Shown here: positions 21,895 through 29,074 of the stretch, piece by piece | How the letters are laid out: each line of letters begins with the position of its first letter | How positions within the stretch are numbered: position 1 is the stretch's first letter | Assembly: GCA_947089915.1 (NCBI GenBank) | Contig: CAMUMB010000008.1 | Coordinates: 1-35,243, forward strand | From: an uncultured Caryophanales bacterium | Lineage (GTDB): Bacteria > Bacillota_I > Bacilli_A > RF39 > UBA660 | Length of the DNA stretch: 35,243 nt | Reading direction: 5' to 3' | Notes under the pieces: generated by a model | Told to the model about the DNA's origin: nothing | Seen by the model: the letters and a program-made list of their open reading frames with translations, nothing else | Database searches by the model: none | Program-made: the position numbers and the translations under genes

Positions 21895-22857
21895 ATGAAA
21901 AAGAGTGGATTTACTTTAATTGAATTATTAGCAGTTATTGTAATATTAGCAATTATAGCATTAATTACAGTGCCAATGATTATGGATACAATTGGAAAGG
22001 CAAGAGAACAATCATTAGTCGATAGTGCCTATGGAATTATTGAAGCTGGAGAATATTTCTATGCTGAGAATATTTTGAATGATCCAAATCAAACACAAGA
22101 ACGATATGATTTTGAAGTGAGAAATAAACAATTTGTATACACAAGGGATAATACGAAAACATTATCTTTTAAAGGAGAAGTTCCAAAAACAGGAATGTTA
22201 CAAATCAATACGAACGGAAAAACGGCGATTGCGATTTGTAATGATACGCATTGCGCATGTAAGAGTGTTAGTGAATTAAAAGTGACATTAAAGGAATCTA
22301 ACTGTAATATTGATAAGGAAACTGGAGAAATTGGAGATGCTATCGTAAAAGATGGAACACCAACTGGAACAGTAATTTCTTATCTTGCAGGGAATATAGC
22401 ACCAGAGGGTTATTTAACTTGTGATGGAAGTATTTATCAGATTAGTGAATATCCCATTTTGGCAGAGACCATCAAAACTGGGTTGGGTTCTTATAACTAT
22501 TACGGAGGAGATGGAGTTACTACGTTTGCAGTACCAGATTTAAGAGGAGAGTTTCTAAGGGGGACAGGAACTGCTACACGGAATACAGGTAGTGGCTCAG
22601 ATGTGGGTATACATCAAGATGCAACTCAAATTCCATATGTTCAGGGATATAATAATTATTTATATATATATAAGAATACGTTAGGTAATTCTGCACAAGT
22701 ATGGCCTTTAGATATGGATATAGTAGCACAGTATGGAACTGCCGGGCTCATTAGGGCAAGAACAGCTAGTAGCGATACGCAGAGCAGACCAACCGCAATT
22801 TCTACTTATACATCAAGACCAACTAATACATCGGTTTTATATTGTATTAAATATTAG
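21895..22857 (+). CDS. Type IV prepilin-like protein fused to a phage tail-collar domain
   Basis: A 320-aa protein. The N-terminus MKKSGFTLIELLAVIVIL is a class III (type IV pilin) signal: cleavage after G5, F6 becomes residue 1, with E at +5 and a hydrophobic helix. A pilin-like stalk region follows to about 155, with a cysteine cluster (CNDTHCACKS...SNC). Residues about 160-320 match the phage tail-collar pattern: GTVISYLAGNIAPEGYLTCDG, YPILAETI, YGGDGVTTFAVPDLRGEFLRG. Start 21895 follows GGGAG. No pilus ATPase, prepilin peptidase or phage genes lie in the window. It could be a surface-displayed adhesin that uses a pilus or competence-type secretion apparatus encoded elsewhere. It has its own promoter and terminator. 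Confidence 0.85.
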   Translation: MKKSGFTLIELLAVIVILAIIALITVPMIMDTIGKAREQSLVDSAYGIIEAGEYFYAENILNDPNQTQERYDFEVRNKQFVYTRDNTKTLSFKGEVPKTGMLQINTNGKTAIAICNDTHCACKSVSELKVTLKESNCNIDKETGEIGDAIVKDGTPTGTVISYLAGNIAPEGYLTCDGSIYQISEYPILAETIKTGLGSYNYYGGDGVTTFAVPDLRGEFLRGTGTATRNTGSGSDVGIHQDATQIPYVQGYNNYLYIYKNTLGNSAQVWPLDMDIVAQYGTAGLIRARTASSDTQSRPTAISTYTSRPTNTSVLYCIKY

Positions 22858-22864
22858 TAAATTT

Positions 22865-22899
22865 AAAAAATGGATAAAGGTATTGTTATTCATTTTTTT
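22865..22899 (+). terminator. Terminator of the prepilin-like gene
   Basis: 13-bp stem AAAAAATGGATAA/TTATTCATTTTTT (one G-T pair), 8-nt loop, trailing T-run. Confidence 0.7.
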
Positions 22900-22918
22900 A
22901 TTACCAATATTTTGAATT

Positions 22919-22948
22919 TTGTACAAAGTTGTAGCGTAATATTATAAA
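22919..22948 (+). promoter_or_regulatory. Probable promoter of the HerA-like gene
   Basis: TTGTAC (22919-22924), 18-nt spacer, TATAAA (22943-22948), about 40 nt before the start. Confidence 0.45.
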
Positions 22949-22987
22949 ATAGTGTAAAATAGGATTATAAGAATATAAGGTGGTTAT

Positions 22988-24739
22988 ATGTTAGGAAAAA
23001 TCATTTATATGAGTGATAATATGGCTCATGTGCAAATAGGATCAGGCGTTCAGGTTGCAACCAATTTGATTAATTTTTATGTTGTTTTAGAAGATGAGCA
23101 ACATAAAATTGTAGGAGAAATTGAAGATATTAGTGAAAATATTATAAAAATTCATTTTTTAGGAGAATTATATCCAAACAAATTTGTGACAGGAGTACTC
23201 CAAAAACCTAGTTTTTCTGCAAAAGTTCGCATGATTACAAAAGAAGAAATGAATCTACTGGTTGGGACAGATAGTGATGGTGCGATGTATGTTGGATTGT
23301 CTCCTCTATATAATTATCCCATTTATGTAGATATCAATGATTTATTTAGTAATCATATGGCAATTTTTGGAAATACAGGAAGTGGTAAATCGTACGGAGT
23401 TGCTCGTTTGTTACAAAATGTATTTACAAAATCTAGAATCCAACCCATTCGTTCTAACTTCTTTATCTTTGATGCATATGGGGAATATCATAACGCATTT
23501 CAAAATATTAATCAGGTGAATCCAAATTATAAATTTAAATATTATACAACTAATACTCATGATAAAGAGGGTAATATTTTACATATTCCATTATGGCTAC
23601 TCGGTTTAGATGATATGGCTTTATTGCTTGCGGCAGAAACGCATTCGCAACTTACAATTATAGAAAAAATGTTGAAGTTAACCGCTATTTTTGCAGAATC
23701 AGATGAACAAGCAATTCGTTATAAAAATCATATGATTGCCAAAGCAATTATGACGATTTTGTATACCAGTCAATCTTCTCCTGCGAAACGTGATGATATT
23801 TTCTCTATATTGGCTACTTGTTCTACATCTCAGTTTAATCTTGAGGCGCCTGTTCAAGGAGTTGGCTATGTTCGTAAGTTTAGAGAATGTTTTGTGATTG
23901 ATAAAGAGGGAGAGTTTGTAGAAAGTATTTTAGTGACACAATATATCTCAAATTTTATTGATGAATCCTTGGATAAATATGAAGCATCTCATACTAAATT
24001 TTATACTTTAGAAGATATGGAAAAAGCACTTAATTTTACTTTGATTTCAGAAGGCCTTCTTAGAAATGATAAACTATATAATGAAGCTATTACATTAAGA
24101 GTAAGGTTACATGCTTTAGCAATTGGAGAAAATGCAAAGTATTTTTCTTATCCTAATTATTGTACAGTAGAAGAGTTTATCTCTAGTCTAGTAACTGGAC
24201 CAAATGGTATAAAAGCCCAAATTGTCAATTTCAATTTAGAGGATATTGATGATTCGATTGCCAAAGTCATTACTAAAATTATGACGAGAATGTTATTTGA
24301 ATTTGTAAAACGATTACCAGATCGTGCCTCAATTCCATTCCATATCTTTTTGGAGGAAGCACACCGTTATGTTCAAAATGACTCTGATCAATATTTAATC
24401 GGTTATAATATTTTTGATCGTGTTGCGAAAGAAGGTAGAAAGTATGGTCTTATCTTCAATTTGATTTCGCAAAGACCGGTCGAAATTTCTGATACGGTCA
24501 TTTCACAATGTACTAATTTTATGATTTTTAAAATGAATCATCCAAGAGATTTAGAGTATATTAAAAAAATGCTTCCGAATATTAATGCAGAAATCGTAGA
24601 AAAACAAAAAAGCCTACAACCAGGAACTTGTGTGGCCTTTGGAAAAGCATTTCGTGTGCCAATGATTATTAAAATGGATTTACCTGATCCAGAACCATAT
24701 AGTAGTAACTGTGATGTTATAGGTAGATGGAAAGCATAA
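22988..24739 (+). CDS. HerA-like (DUF87) hexameric ATPase
   Basis: A 583-aa FtsK/HerA-superfamily ATPase. The N-terminal HAS-barrel-like region covers about 1-100. Walker A GNTGSGKS is at 128-135, followed by NFFIFDAYGEY. Walker B with the double acidic residue is FHIFLEEAHRY in the last quarter, followed by sensor-like FNLISQRPVEIS and ISQCTNFMIFKMNHPRDL. HerA proteins pump DNA, often with NurA in end resection or with other nucleases in antiphage systems. No NurA or nuclease is adjacent; the next gene is a convergent HipA-like kinase. GGTGG precedes the ATG at 22988. Role inferred: DNA translocation. Confidence 0.88.
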   Translation: MLGKIIYMSDNMAHVQIGSGVQVATNLINFYVVLEDEQHKIVGEIEDISENIIKIHFLGELYPNKFVTGVLQKPSFSAKVRMITKEEMNLLVGTDSDGAMYVGLSPLYNYPIYVDINDLFSNHMAIFGNTGSGKSYGVARLLQNVFTKSRIQPIRSNFFIFDAYGEYHNAFQNINQVNPNYKFKYYTTNTHDKEGNILHIPLWLLGLDDMALLLAAETHSQLTIIEKMLKLTAIFAESDEQAIRYKNHMIAKAIMTILYTSQSSPAKRDDIFSILATCSTSQFNLEAPVQGVGYVRKFRECFVIDKEGEFVESILVTQYISNFIDESLDKYEASHTKFYTLEDMEKALNFTLISEGLLRNDKLYNEAITLRVRLHALAIGENAKYFSYPNYCTVEEFISSLVTGPNGIKAQIVNFNLEDIDDSIAKVITKIMTRMLFEFVKRLPDRASIPFHIFLEEAHRYVQNDSDQYLIGYNIFDRVAKEGRKYGLIFNLISQRPVEISDTVISQCTNFMIFKMNHPRDLEYIKKMLPNINAEIVEKQKSLQPGTCVAFGKAFRVPMIIKMDLPDPEPYSSNCDVIGRWKA

Positions 24740-24770
24740 AAGAAACCCTTTAGGTTAAGAGTTTCTTTTT
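24739..24770. terminator. Terminator after the HerA-like gene
   Basis: AAAGAAAC (24739-24746) pairs with GTTTCTTT (24761-24768), then a T-run. Confidence 0.7.
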
Positions 24771-24898
24771 TTCTTTTGATAATCTTCCAAATTATAGTTC
24801 CATACATATTCAAAGAATTGCATTTGTCTATTTGAAATCCATATATTGTATTGTTGCAATGTATAAAATAGTTCATTTATTTGAAGTAAGTTTATGTC
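24755..24898 (-). other. In-frame open extension beyond the kinase stop codon
   Basis: Directly after the TAA of the kinase-like gene (24901-24899) the same frame stays open for 47 codons to a second TAA at 24757-24755. The encoded stretch (LLQINELFYTLQQYN... to ...EDYQKKKRNS) is amphipathic and protein-like. It may be the original C-terminus cut off by a nonsense mutation, or chance. No good start or ribosome site lies inside it. Confidence 0.35.
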
Positions 24899-25672
24899 TT
24901 AATTTCTTTTTTTAGTGGAGGGTATTGTTTGCCGCATAATCTCTAGTATATCTTCTTTAGTATTATAAAGAAAGTCCACCAGTTCTTCCATAGATGATTG
25001 AAAGCCAGAATTAGGCGTAATTTTTAATTTTGTTCTTGTCCCCTTGAATCTTTTTATAAGTGTTTCTTTATCTAGAGCGTATAGAAAGTGATCCATTTTA
25101 GCGGTATCAAATATATTGAGAAAACTATTTGCAGAATCATGCCTTGGCGCAAGTAGATGATTATGTTCTCTTTGAATAAAACCTGTATTGTGAACATTTC
25201 TATCAAATTGTGAGGTAAAAACATCCTGTACTTGATTTTCCATTAGCTTTTGTATATTGGTCCTAATATGTACATTATTTACTTGTTTTTGTTCTAATGC
25301 CTGTAATATAGTATAAATGTCGTTTGAAATTTTATGCATATGATCACCACAAAGTAAGCATATTGTTGGTTTGTACTGATCTTCTGGTTGTAAAAATTGT
25401 TTGGCAATTACACCATCCATTCCTTGATAAGTTGCCAAATCGTATGATACACATTCAATTCCTAAAAATTGAGAAATCAGTTCATTTATAATTTCAGTTA
25501 TATCTTCATTTATGCGCATATTTTTTTTGAACAATATTTGTTGCTTTTTTACTTGAAACCATATCTTTTGTCTCGAACCATAGGTTGGTTTTTCGATGAC
25601 CTTGATTTCTGGAATTTTTTCTAGTTCAATACGACCAGATTGATTTCTATATAGATTGAATGTATCGATCAT
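24899..25672 (-). CDS. HipA-like / protein-kinase-fold protein
   Basis: A 257-aa protein. The C-terminal half has a kinase-type catalytic block: QFDRNVHNTGF (Asp followed by Asn five residues on) and LAPRHDSANSF (metal-binding Asp), as in HipA-related kinases. VSYDLATYQGMDGVIAKQF in the N-terminal part resembles the region before the catalytic domain in that group. The N-lobe is short, with no clear glycine-rich loop, so activity is uncertain. ATG 25672 follows AGGGAAG; a GTG nine bases upstream is an alternative. It stands alone, convergent with the HerA-like gene, with no HipB-like antitoxin next to it. The frame continues open after its stop. The assignment rests on two motifs. Confidence 0.55.
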   Translation of the reverse strand: MIDTFNLYRNQSGRIELEKIPEIKVIEKPTYGSRQKIWFQVKKQQILFKKNMRINEDITEIINELISQFLGIECVSYDLATYQGMDGVIAKQFLQPEDQYKPTICLLCGDHMHKISNDIYTILQALEQKQVNNVHIRTNIQKLMENQVQDVFTSQFDRNVHNTGFIQREHNHLLAPRHDSANSFLNIFDTAKMDHFLYALDKETLIKRFKGTRTKLKITPNSGFQSSMEELVDFLYNTKEDILEIMRQTIPSTKKRN

Positions 25673-25760
25673 GATTGGCACTTCCCTTTATATGTGGTTA
25701 TTATTTTATCTTAATTTTATAAAATGAGCAAGAAAATTCGCTTTTTCCCATTTTTTAGTA

Positions 25761-25766
25761 TATAAT
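25761..25766 (+). promoter_or_regulatory. -10 element of ffh
   Basis: TATAAT preceded by AGTA, 15 nt before the ffh start. The -35 is poor (TTCGCT at 18 nt). Confidence 0.45.
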
Positions 25767-25781
25767 GTTACTGGTGATAAC

Positions 25782-27089
25782 ATGTTTGAAAATTTAGGAG
25801 AACGTTTACAAAATGTAATGAGTAAAATCAAAGGTTATGGCAAAATAACAGAAGAAAATATAGGTGAAATGACAAGAGAGATTCGTCTTGCTTTATTGGA
25901 AGCGGATGTGAACTATAAAGTCGTCAAAGAATTTATTAACAACGTCAAAGAAAAAGCTTTAGGAGAAGAGGTTGCGAAATCTTTAAAACCTGGAGAAGTT
26001 TTTGTGAAAATTGTCAAAGATGAGCTTGTTGAATTATTAGGTGGAGAAAAACAAGAATTAAATATTACTGGAAATCCTGCAACCTTGATGTTAGTTGGAC
26101 TACAAGGTAGTGGTAAAACAACGACAATTGCCAAACTTGCAAATCACTTAAGAAAGAAACACAAGAAAAAACCATTGTTAGTTGCCTGTGATGTATATAG
26201 ACCTGCTGCGATTGAACAATTAGAACAGTTGGGGCGTGAACTTGGAATTCCTGTCTATACAGAGGGAAAAGGAAATCCTGTAGAAATTGCTGGTAATGCA
26301 GGTAATTATGCGAAAGAGAATGGATATGATTATGTACTAATTGATACTGCGGGGCGCCTACACATCGATGAAGAATTGATGTTAGAACTTAAAAATATAA
26401 GTGAAGTCATTCATCCAAATGAAGTATTACTTGTAATTGATAGCATGACAGGTCAAGATGCAATCCATGTGATTGAAGGATTTCATCAAGAATTAAGTTT
26501 AACTGGTGCAATTTTAACCAAATTAGATGGGGATACCCGTGGTGGGGCTGCTTTATCGATTCGTCATTTAACGAATGTTCCAATTAAATTTATCGGTGTT
26601 AGCGAAAAAATGGATGGATTAGAGGAATTTTATCCAGATCGCATGGCAACTCGTATTTTAGGTATGGGTGACTTAATGTCCATTGTAGAAAAAGCAGAGC
26701 AGGTAATGGATGAAGAAGCTGCCATTAAAGCTGCCAAAAAAATGCAAAAAGGAAATTTTGATTTAGAGGACTTTTTAGAACAATTAAATCAGATCAAAAA
26801 ACTAGGGCCCCTTGAAAATTTACTGAAAATGATTCCAGGTGCCTCTAAAATGGGATTAAATAAAGTTCAGATTAATCCTAAAGATATGGCACATTTAGAA
26901 GCAATTATACAGTCCATGACGAAAGAAGAGAGGAAAGACCCTTCCATTATCAAAGCTTCACGTAAGGTAAGAATTGCGACTGGTTCTGGCAGAACGGTAG
27001 AGGAGGTCAATCGGTTACTAAAACAATTTGAGCAAATGAAAACTATGATGAAACAATTTAAAAATGGAAAATTTAAGATGCCCTTTTAG
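25782..27089 (+). CDS. ffh: Ffh, signal recognition particle protein (SRP54)
   Basis: A 435-aa SRP GTPase. Order: N domain (1-90), G domain with GLQGSGKTT (106-114), CDVYRPAAIEQL, DTAGRLHIDE and TKLDGDTRGGAALS, then the methionine-rich M domain with the RNA-binding SMTKEERKDPSIIKASRKVRIATGSG segment. It binds SRP RNA and hydrophobic signal sequences and delivers ribosomes to FtsY. The C-terminus is short, ending MMKQFKNGKFKMPF. Start 25782 follows GGTGATA. It is not adjacent to ylxM as in most Bacillota. Confidence 0.97.
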   Translation: MFENLGERLQNVMSKIKGYGKITEENIGEMTREIRLALLEADVNYKVVKEFINNVKEKALGEEVAKSLKPGEVFVKIVKDELVELLGGEKQELNITGNPATLMLVGLQGSGKTTTIAKLANHLRKKHKKKPLLVACDVYRPAAIEQLEQLGRELGIPVYTEGKGNPVEIAGNAGNYAKENGYDYVLIDTAGRLHIDEELMLELKNISEVIHPNEVLLVIDSMTGQDAIHVIEGFHQELSLTGAILTKLDGDTRGGAALSIRHLTNVPIKFIGVSEKMDGLEEFYPDRMATRILGMGDLMSIVEKAEQVMDEEAAIKAAKKMQKGNFDLEDFLEQLNQIKKLGPLENLLKMIPGASKMGLNKVQINPKDMAHLEAIIQSMTKEERKDPSIIKASRKVRIATGSGRTVEEVNRLLKQFEQMKTMMKQFKNGKFKMPF

Positions 27090-27171
27090 TTTTTTTCTTT
27101 TATTTGAGGCAAATACCATATGCAAGAAGGAGCTAGCAACATAAGATAAACTAGATAAGGGGGAATTAATT

Positions 27172-27471
27172 ATGTTATCAAACAGAGGATGCTGCTCATG
27201 TAGACAAAATGGTTTCGGTATGCAACCAATGCCTTATGGAAACCAAATGATGAATGCACAACCTATGATGGAATGTCAAGTAGTAGAGCCAACAATTACA
27301 CAATGTCAAGAAAGAGAATTCTATCATGAAGTACCACATGTATGTCCAATTCATACACATACAGTAAACCGTCACATCTATAAACATACTTATACACCAC
27401 AATATTCTTGTTCAGAAGAAAACCAAGTATGCAATATAGATTGTGGAAAATGCTCTGGTTTCCTAAGATAA
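27172..27471 (+). CDS. Cys/His/Met-rich protein, CotD-like
   Basis: A 99-aa protein rich in Cys, His, Met and Gln. The N-terminus has CCSC and repeated QPM/QMM. The C-terminal half holds HVCPIHTHTVNRHIYKHTY, close to the histidine-rich core of spore coat protein CotD homologues (H-x-H-T-x-x-V-N-x-H). It ends with CNIDCGKC. GGGGG precedes ATG 27172. The composition also fits a metal-binding structural protein. Whether this organism sporulates cannot be judged here; CotD-like proteins also occur outside classic spore-formers. Confidence 0.6.
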   Translation: MLSNRGCCSCRQNGFGMQPMPYGNQMMNAQPMMECQVVEPTITQCQEREFYHEVPHVCPIHTHTVNRHIYKHTYTPQYSCSEENQVCNIDCGKCSGFLR

Positions 27472-27492
27472 GCAGCTTTATGCTGTTTTTTT
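27471..27492 (+). terminator. Terminator after the CotD-like gene
   Basis: AGCAGC-TTTAT-GCTGTT hairpin with a T-run, starting at the stop codon. Confidence 0.75.
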
Positions 27493-27506
27493 CTTTTTAA
27501 CAGTTA

Positions 27507-27535
27507 TTGTCAAAGTGAATAAAATATTGTAAAAT
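27507..27535 (+). promoter_or_regulatory. Promoter of yebC
   Basis: TTGTCA (27507-27512), 17-nt spacer, TAAAAT (27530-27535). Confidence 0.65.
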
Positions 27536-27559
27536 AAAAAAGTCAGAAAGAGTGATTAG

Positions 27560-28297
27560 ATGAAATTAGAATTACAATTATTTGGAAGAGCCTATGAAGT
27601 TAGAAAAGCAAGTATTCAAAAAACGGGAGCTGCAAAAGCAAAATTATACTCTATGTATGCTAGAGAAATTTATGATGTTGCGAAAAAAGGTGGGGCAGAT
27701 CCGCTTTCCAATGCACCTTTAAAACGTTTAATGGAAAAGGCTAAAAAGGAACAAGTGCCTGCCGATATCATTAAAAGAGCCATTGATAAAGTAAATAGTG
27801 GTGTAGATGAAACTTACGATAAAGTAAGATATGAGATTTTTGGACCATCTGGATCTACTGTTTTAGTAGACTGTTTAACAGACAATGTCAATCGTTCCAT
27901 TAGTAGTGTGAGGGCCGCTTTAAATAAATGTAAATGCAAGTTAGGGGTAACAGGAAGTGTTGCATTCCAATATGACCATTTATGTATTGTAAGTTTTAGT
28001 GGTTTAACAGAAGAAGAAACATTAGAAACCTTGATTGAAGCTGGGATTGATGTAGAAGACATTGAAATGGAAGATAATCAGATTGTAATTTATGGAAATC
28101 CACAAGATTTATTTGCAATCAAAGAATCCATTCAAACGAAACTTCCAAATGTTGACTTTGATATGGATGAGATAACAATGTTACCAAAGGATAAAATTAC
28201 GTTAGCGGGAGATGATTTAGAAATTTTCAATCGCTTACTTACAATGTTGGATGATATTGAAGATGTACAAACTGTTTATCACAATGTTGCATTATAA
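27560..28297 (+). CDS. yebC: YebC/PmpR/TACO1-family protein
   Basis: A 245-aa protein covering all three YebC domains. GRAYEVRKASIQKTGAAKAKLYSMYAREIY replaces the common GHSKWANIKHRK head and is typical of one subgroup. KKEQVPADIIKRAIDK, YEIFGPSGSTVLVDCLTDN and the C-terminal ferredoxin-like parts follow. Members act as transcription regulators or, as shown for TACO1 and some bacterial homologues, help ribosomes through difficult (for example proline-rich) stretches. The start carries eight extra residues (MKLELQLF) compared with usual homologues; the ATG at 27560 is the only nearby start, preceded by AGAAAGAG. Confidence 0.92.
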   Translation: MKLELQLFGRAYEVRKASIQKTGAAKAKLYSMYAREIYDVAKKGGADPLSNAPLKRLMEKAKKEQVPADIIKRAIDKVNSGVDETYDKVRYEIFGPSGSTVLVDCLTDNVNRSISSVRAALNKCKCKLGVTGSVAFQYDHLCIVSFSGLTEEETLETLIEAGIDVEDIEMEDNQIVIYGNPQDLFAIKESIQTKLPNVDFDMDEITMLPKDKITLAGDDLEIFNRLLTMLDDIEDVQTVYHNVAL

Positions 28298-28319
28298 AAA
28301 GAGAATTATTTCTCTTTTT
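28296..28319. terminator. Bidirectional terminator, yebC / XRE gene
   Basis: Perfect 9-bp stem AAAAAGAGA/TCTCTTTTT with 6-nt loop between convergent genes. Confidence 0.8.
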
Positions 28320-28551
28320 CTGTTGTAAATAATTGTTGTATGCTAACATTTAAGGACTTTGCTAATTTCTGCATCACCAATAATGATATATTCTTATATT
28401 CTTTTCCTGTTTCTATTTGTTTGATATAAGAGATACTAATATCTGCTTTTTCTGCTAGTTTTTCCTGTGTATAATGTAATTTCTTTCTATAAAACCTAAC
28501 GTTGTTCGCAAAAATATTATATTCTTCCATTAGTTCCTTATTTCCGATCAT
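28306..28551 (-). CDS. XRE-family transcriptional regulator
   Basis: An 81-aa single-domain helix-turn-helix protein of the Cro/C1 type: VRFYRKKLHYTQEKLAEKADISISYIKQIETG, with TQEKLAE and SISYIKQIE as helices 2 and 3. GGTGAAG precedes ATG 28551. It is transcribed divergently from a second, smaller XRE gene, so the two may share and regulate the intergenic region. Targets unknown. Confidence 0.88.
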   Translation of the reverse strand: MIGNKELMEEYNIFANNVRFYRKKLHYTQEKLAEKADISISYIKQIETGKEYKNISLLVMQKLAKSLNVSIQQLFTTEKEK

Positions 28552-28623
28552 TACTTCACCACATTTCCAAAATTTTCCATATTGTTCTTGGCTTTATTTT
28601 CTCATAGATTGGTTTAAAAAACA

Positions 28624-28640
28624 GTACACTATTAGTGGAC
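28624..28640. promoter_or_regulatory. Candidate XRE operator
   Basis: Inverted repeat centred on CACTA-T-TAGTG (28627-28637), extending to GTACACTATTAGTGGAC with one mismatch. It lies at the -35 position of the promoter below, a usual site for repressor binding. Confidence 0.5.
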
Positions 28641-28644
28641 TATA

Positions 28645-28653
28645 TGTTATAAT
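28645..28653 (+). promoter_or_regulatory. Extended -10 promoter of the 72-aa XRE gene
   Basis: TGTTATAAT, 29 nt before the start; the operator-like repeat lies 10 nt upstream of TATAAT. Confidence 0.55.
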
Positions 28654-28682
28654 AAGTGTCATAAAGAAGTAGGAGGAGCAGT

Positions 28683-28901
28683 ATGTACCGAAAATTGAAG
28701 GAATTGAGAAAGAAGAAAGGATATACATCTCAAGATATGGCAGAAAAGTTAGGAATTAGTAAGCCATTTTATTCACAGATTGAAAATCAAATGCGAAAGT
28801 TATCTTATGACATGGCAGTACAAATTGCCGCTGTTCTTAATAAAAAGCCAGATCAGGTTTTTTTAGAAGATCATAAGGAAAATCAAAACAAAATCGATTG
28901 A
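28683..28901 (+). CDS. XRE-family transcriptional regulator (72 aa)
   Basis: A 72-aa single HTH domain: MYRKLKELRKKKGYTSQDMAEKLGISKPFYSQIEN, with the rest of the five-helix fold (LSYDMAVQIAAVLNKKPDQVF). AGGAGGAG precedes ATG 28683. Divergent from the 81-aa XRE gene. It probably represses its own promoter through the inverted repeat at 28624-28640. Other targets are not known, but a similar sequence occurs in the toxin copy 1 promoter. Confidence 0.88.
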   Translation: MYRKLKELRKKKGYTSQDMAEKLGISKPFYSQIENQMRKLSYDMAVQIAAVLNKKPDQVFLEDHKENQNKID

Positions 28902-28926
28902 CACTTTTTTGAATTTAGAATATAAT
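28898..28926 (+). promoter_or_regulatory. Consensus sigma-A promoter of the glyS T-box leader
   Basis: TTGACA (28898-28903), 17-nt spacer, TATAAT (28921-28926): full consensus. It overlaps the end of the XRE gene. Confidence 0.85.
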
Positions 28927-28932
28927 ACTAGT

Positions 28933-29050
28933 ATCAATGTGATGATGGTGTGGAAAGCCGGAGCAATAATTAGAAAGATGATTCTTCTAGAATAAGTAAG
29001 GTGGAACCGCGGGGAAACTCGTCCTTACAACTTCTAGGAGTTTTTTCTTT
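28933..29050 (+). promoter_or_regulatory. T-box riboswitch of glyS, unusually short
   Basis: The T-box AAGGTGGAACCGCGG (28998-29012) is followed by the usual partner segment CTCGTCCTTAC (GTAAGG pairs with CCTTAC) and a terminator ending GGAGTTTTTT at 29037-29046. A stem III-like hairpin AGAA-AGATGA-TTCT lies just upstream. Only about 65 nt separate the predicted RNA start from the T-box, too little for a normal Stem I of about 100 nt. Uncharged tRNA-Gly should stabilise the antiterminator and allow glyS transcription. Confidence 0.85.
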
Positions 29051-29074
29051 CTATGTTGAGAAAGGAAGATTTAT

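Noticed and set aside
21895-22857. Prophage remnant because of the tail-collar domain
   Set aside because: The N-terminus is a pilin signal and no other phage gene is present nearby.
24538-24876. Minus-strand frame of 112 codons over the end of the HerA-like gene
   Set aside because: It overlaps a strongly supported coding region and has no ribosome site.
22988-25672. HerA-NurA resection pair
   Set aside because: The neighbouring minus-strand gene has kinase-type DxxxxN and HDS motifs, not a NurA nuclease, and is convergent rather than in an operon.
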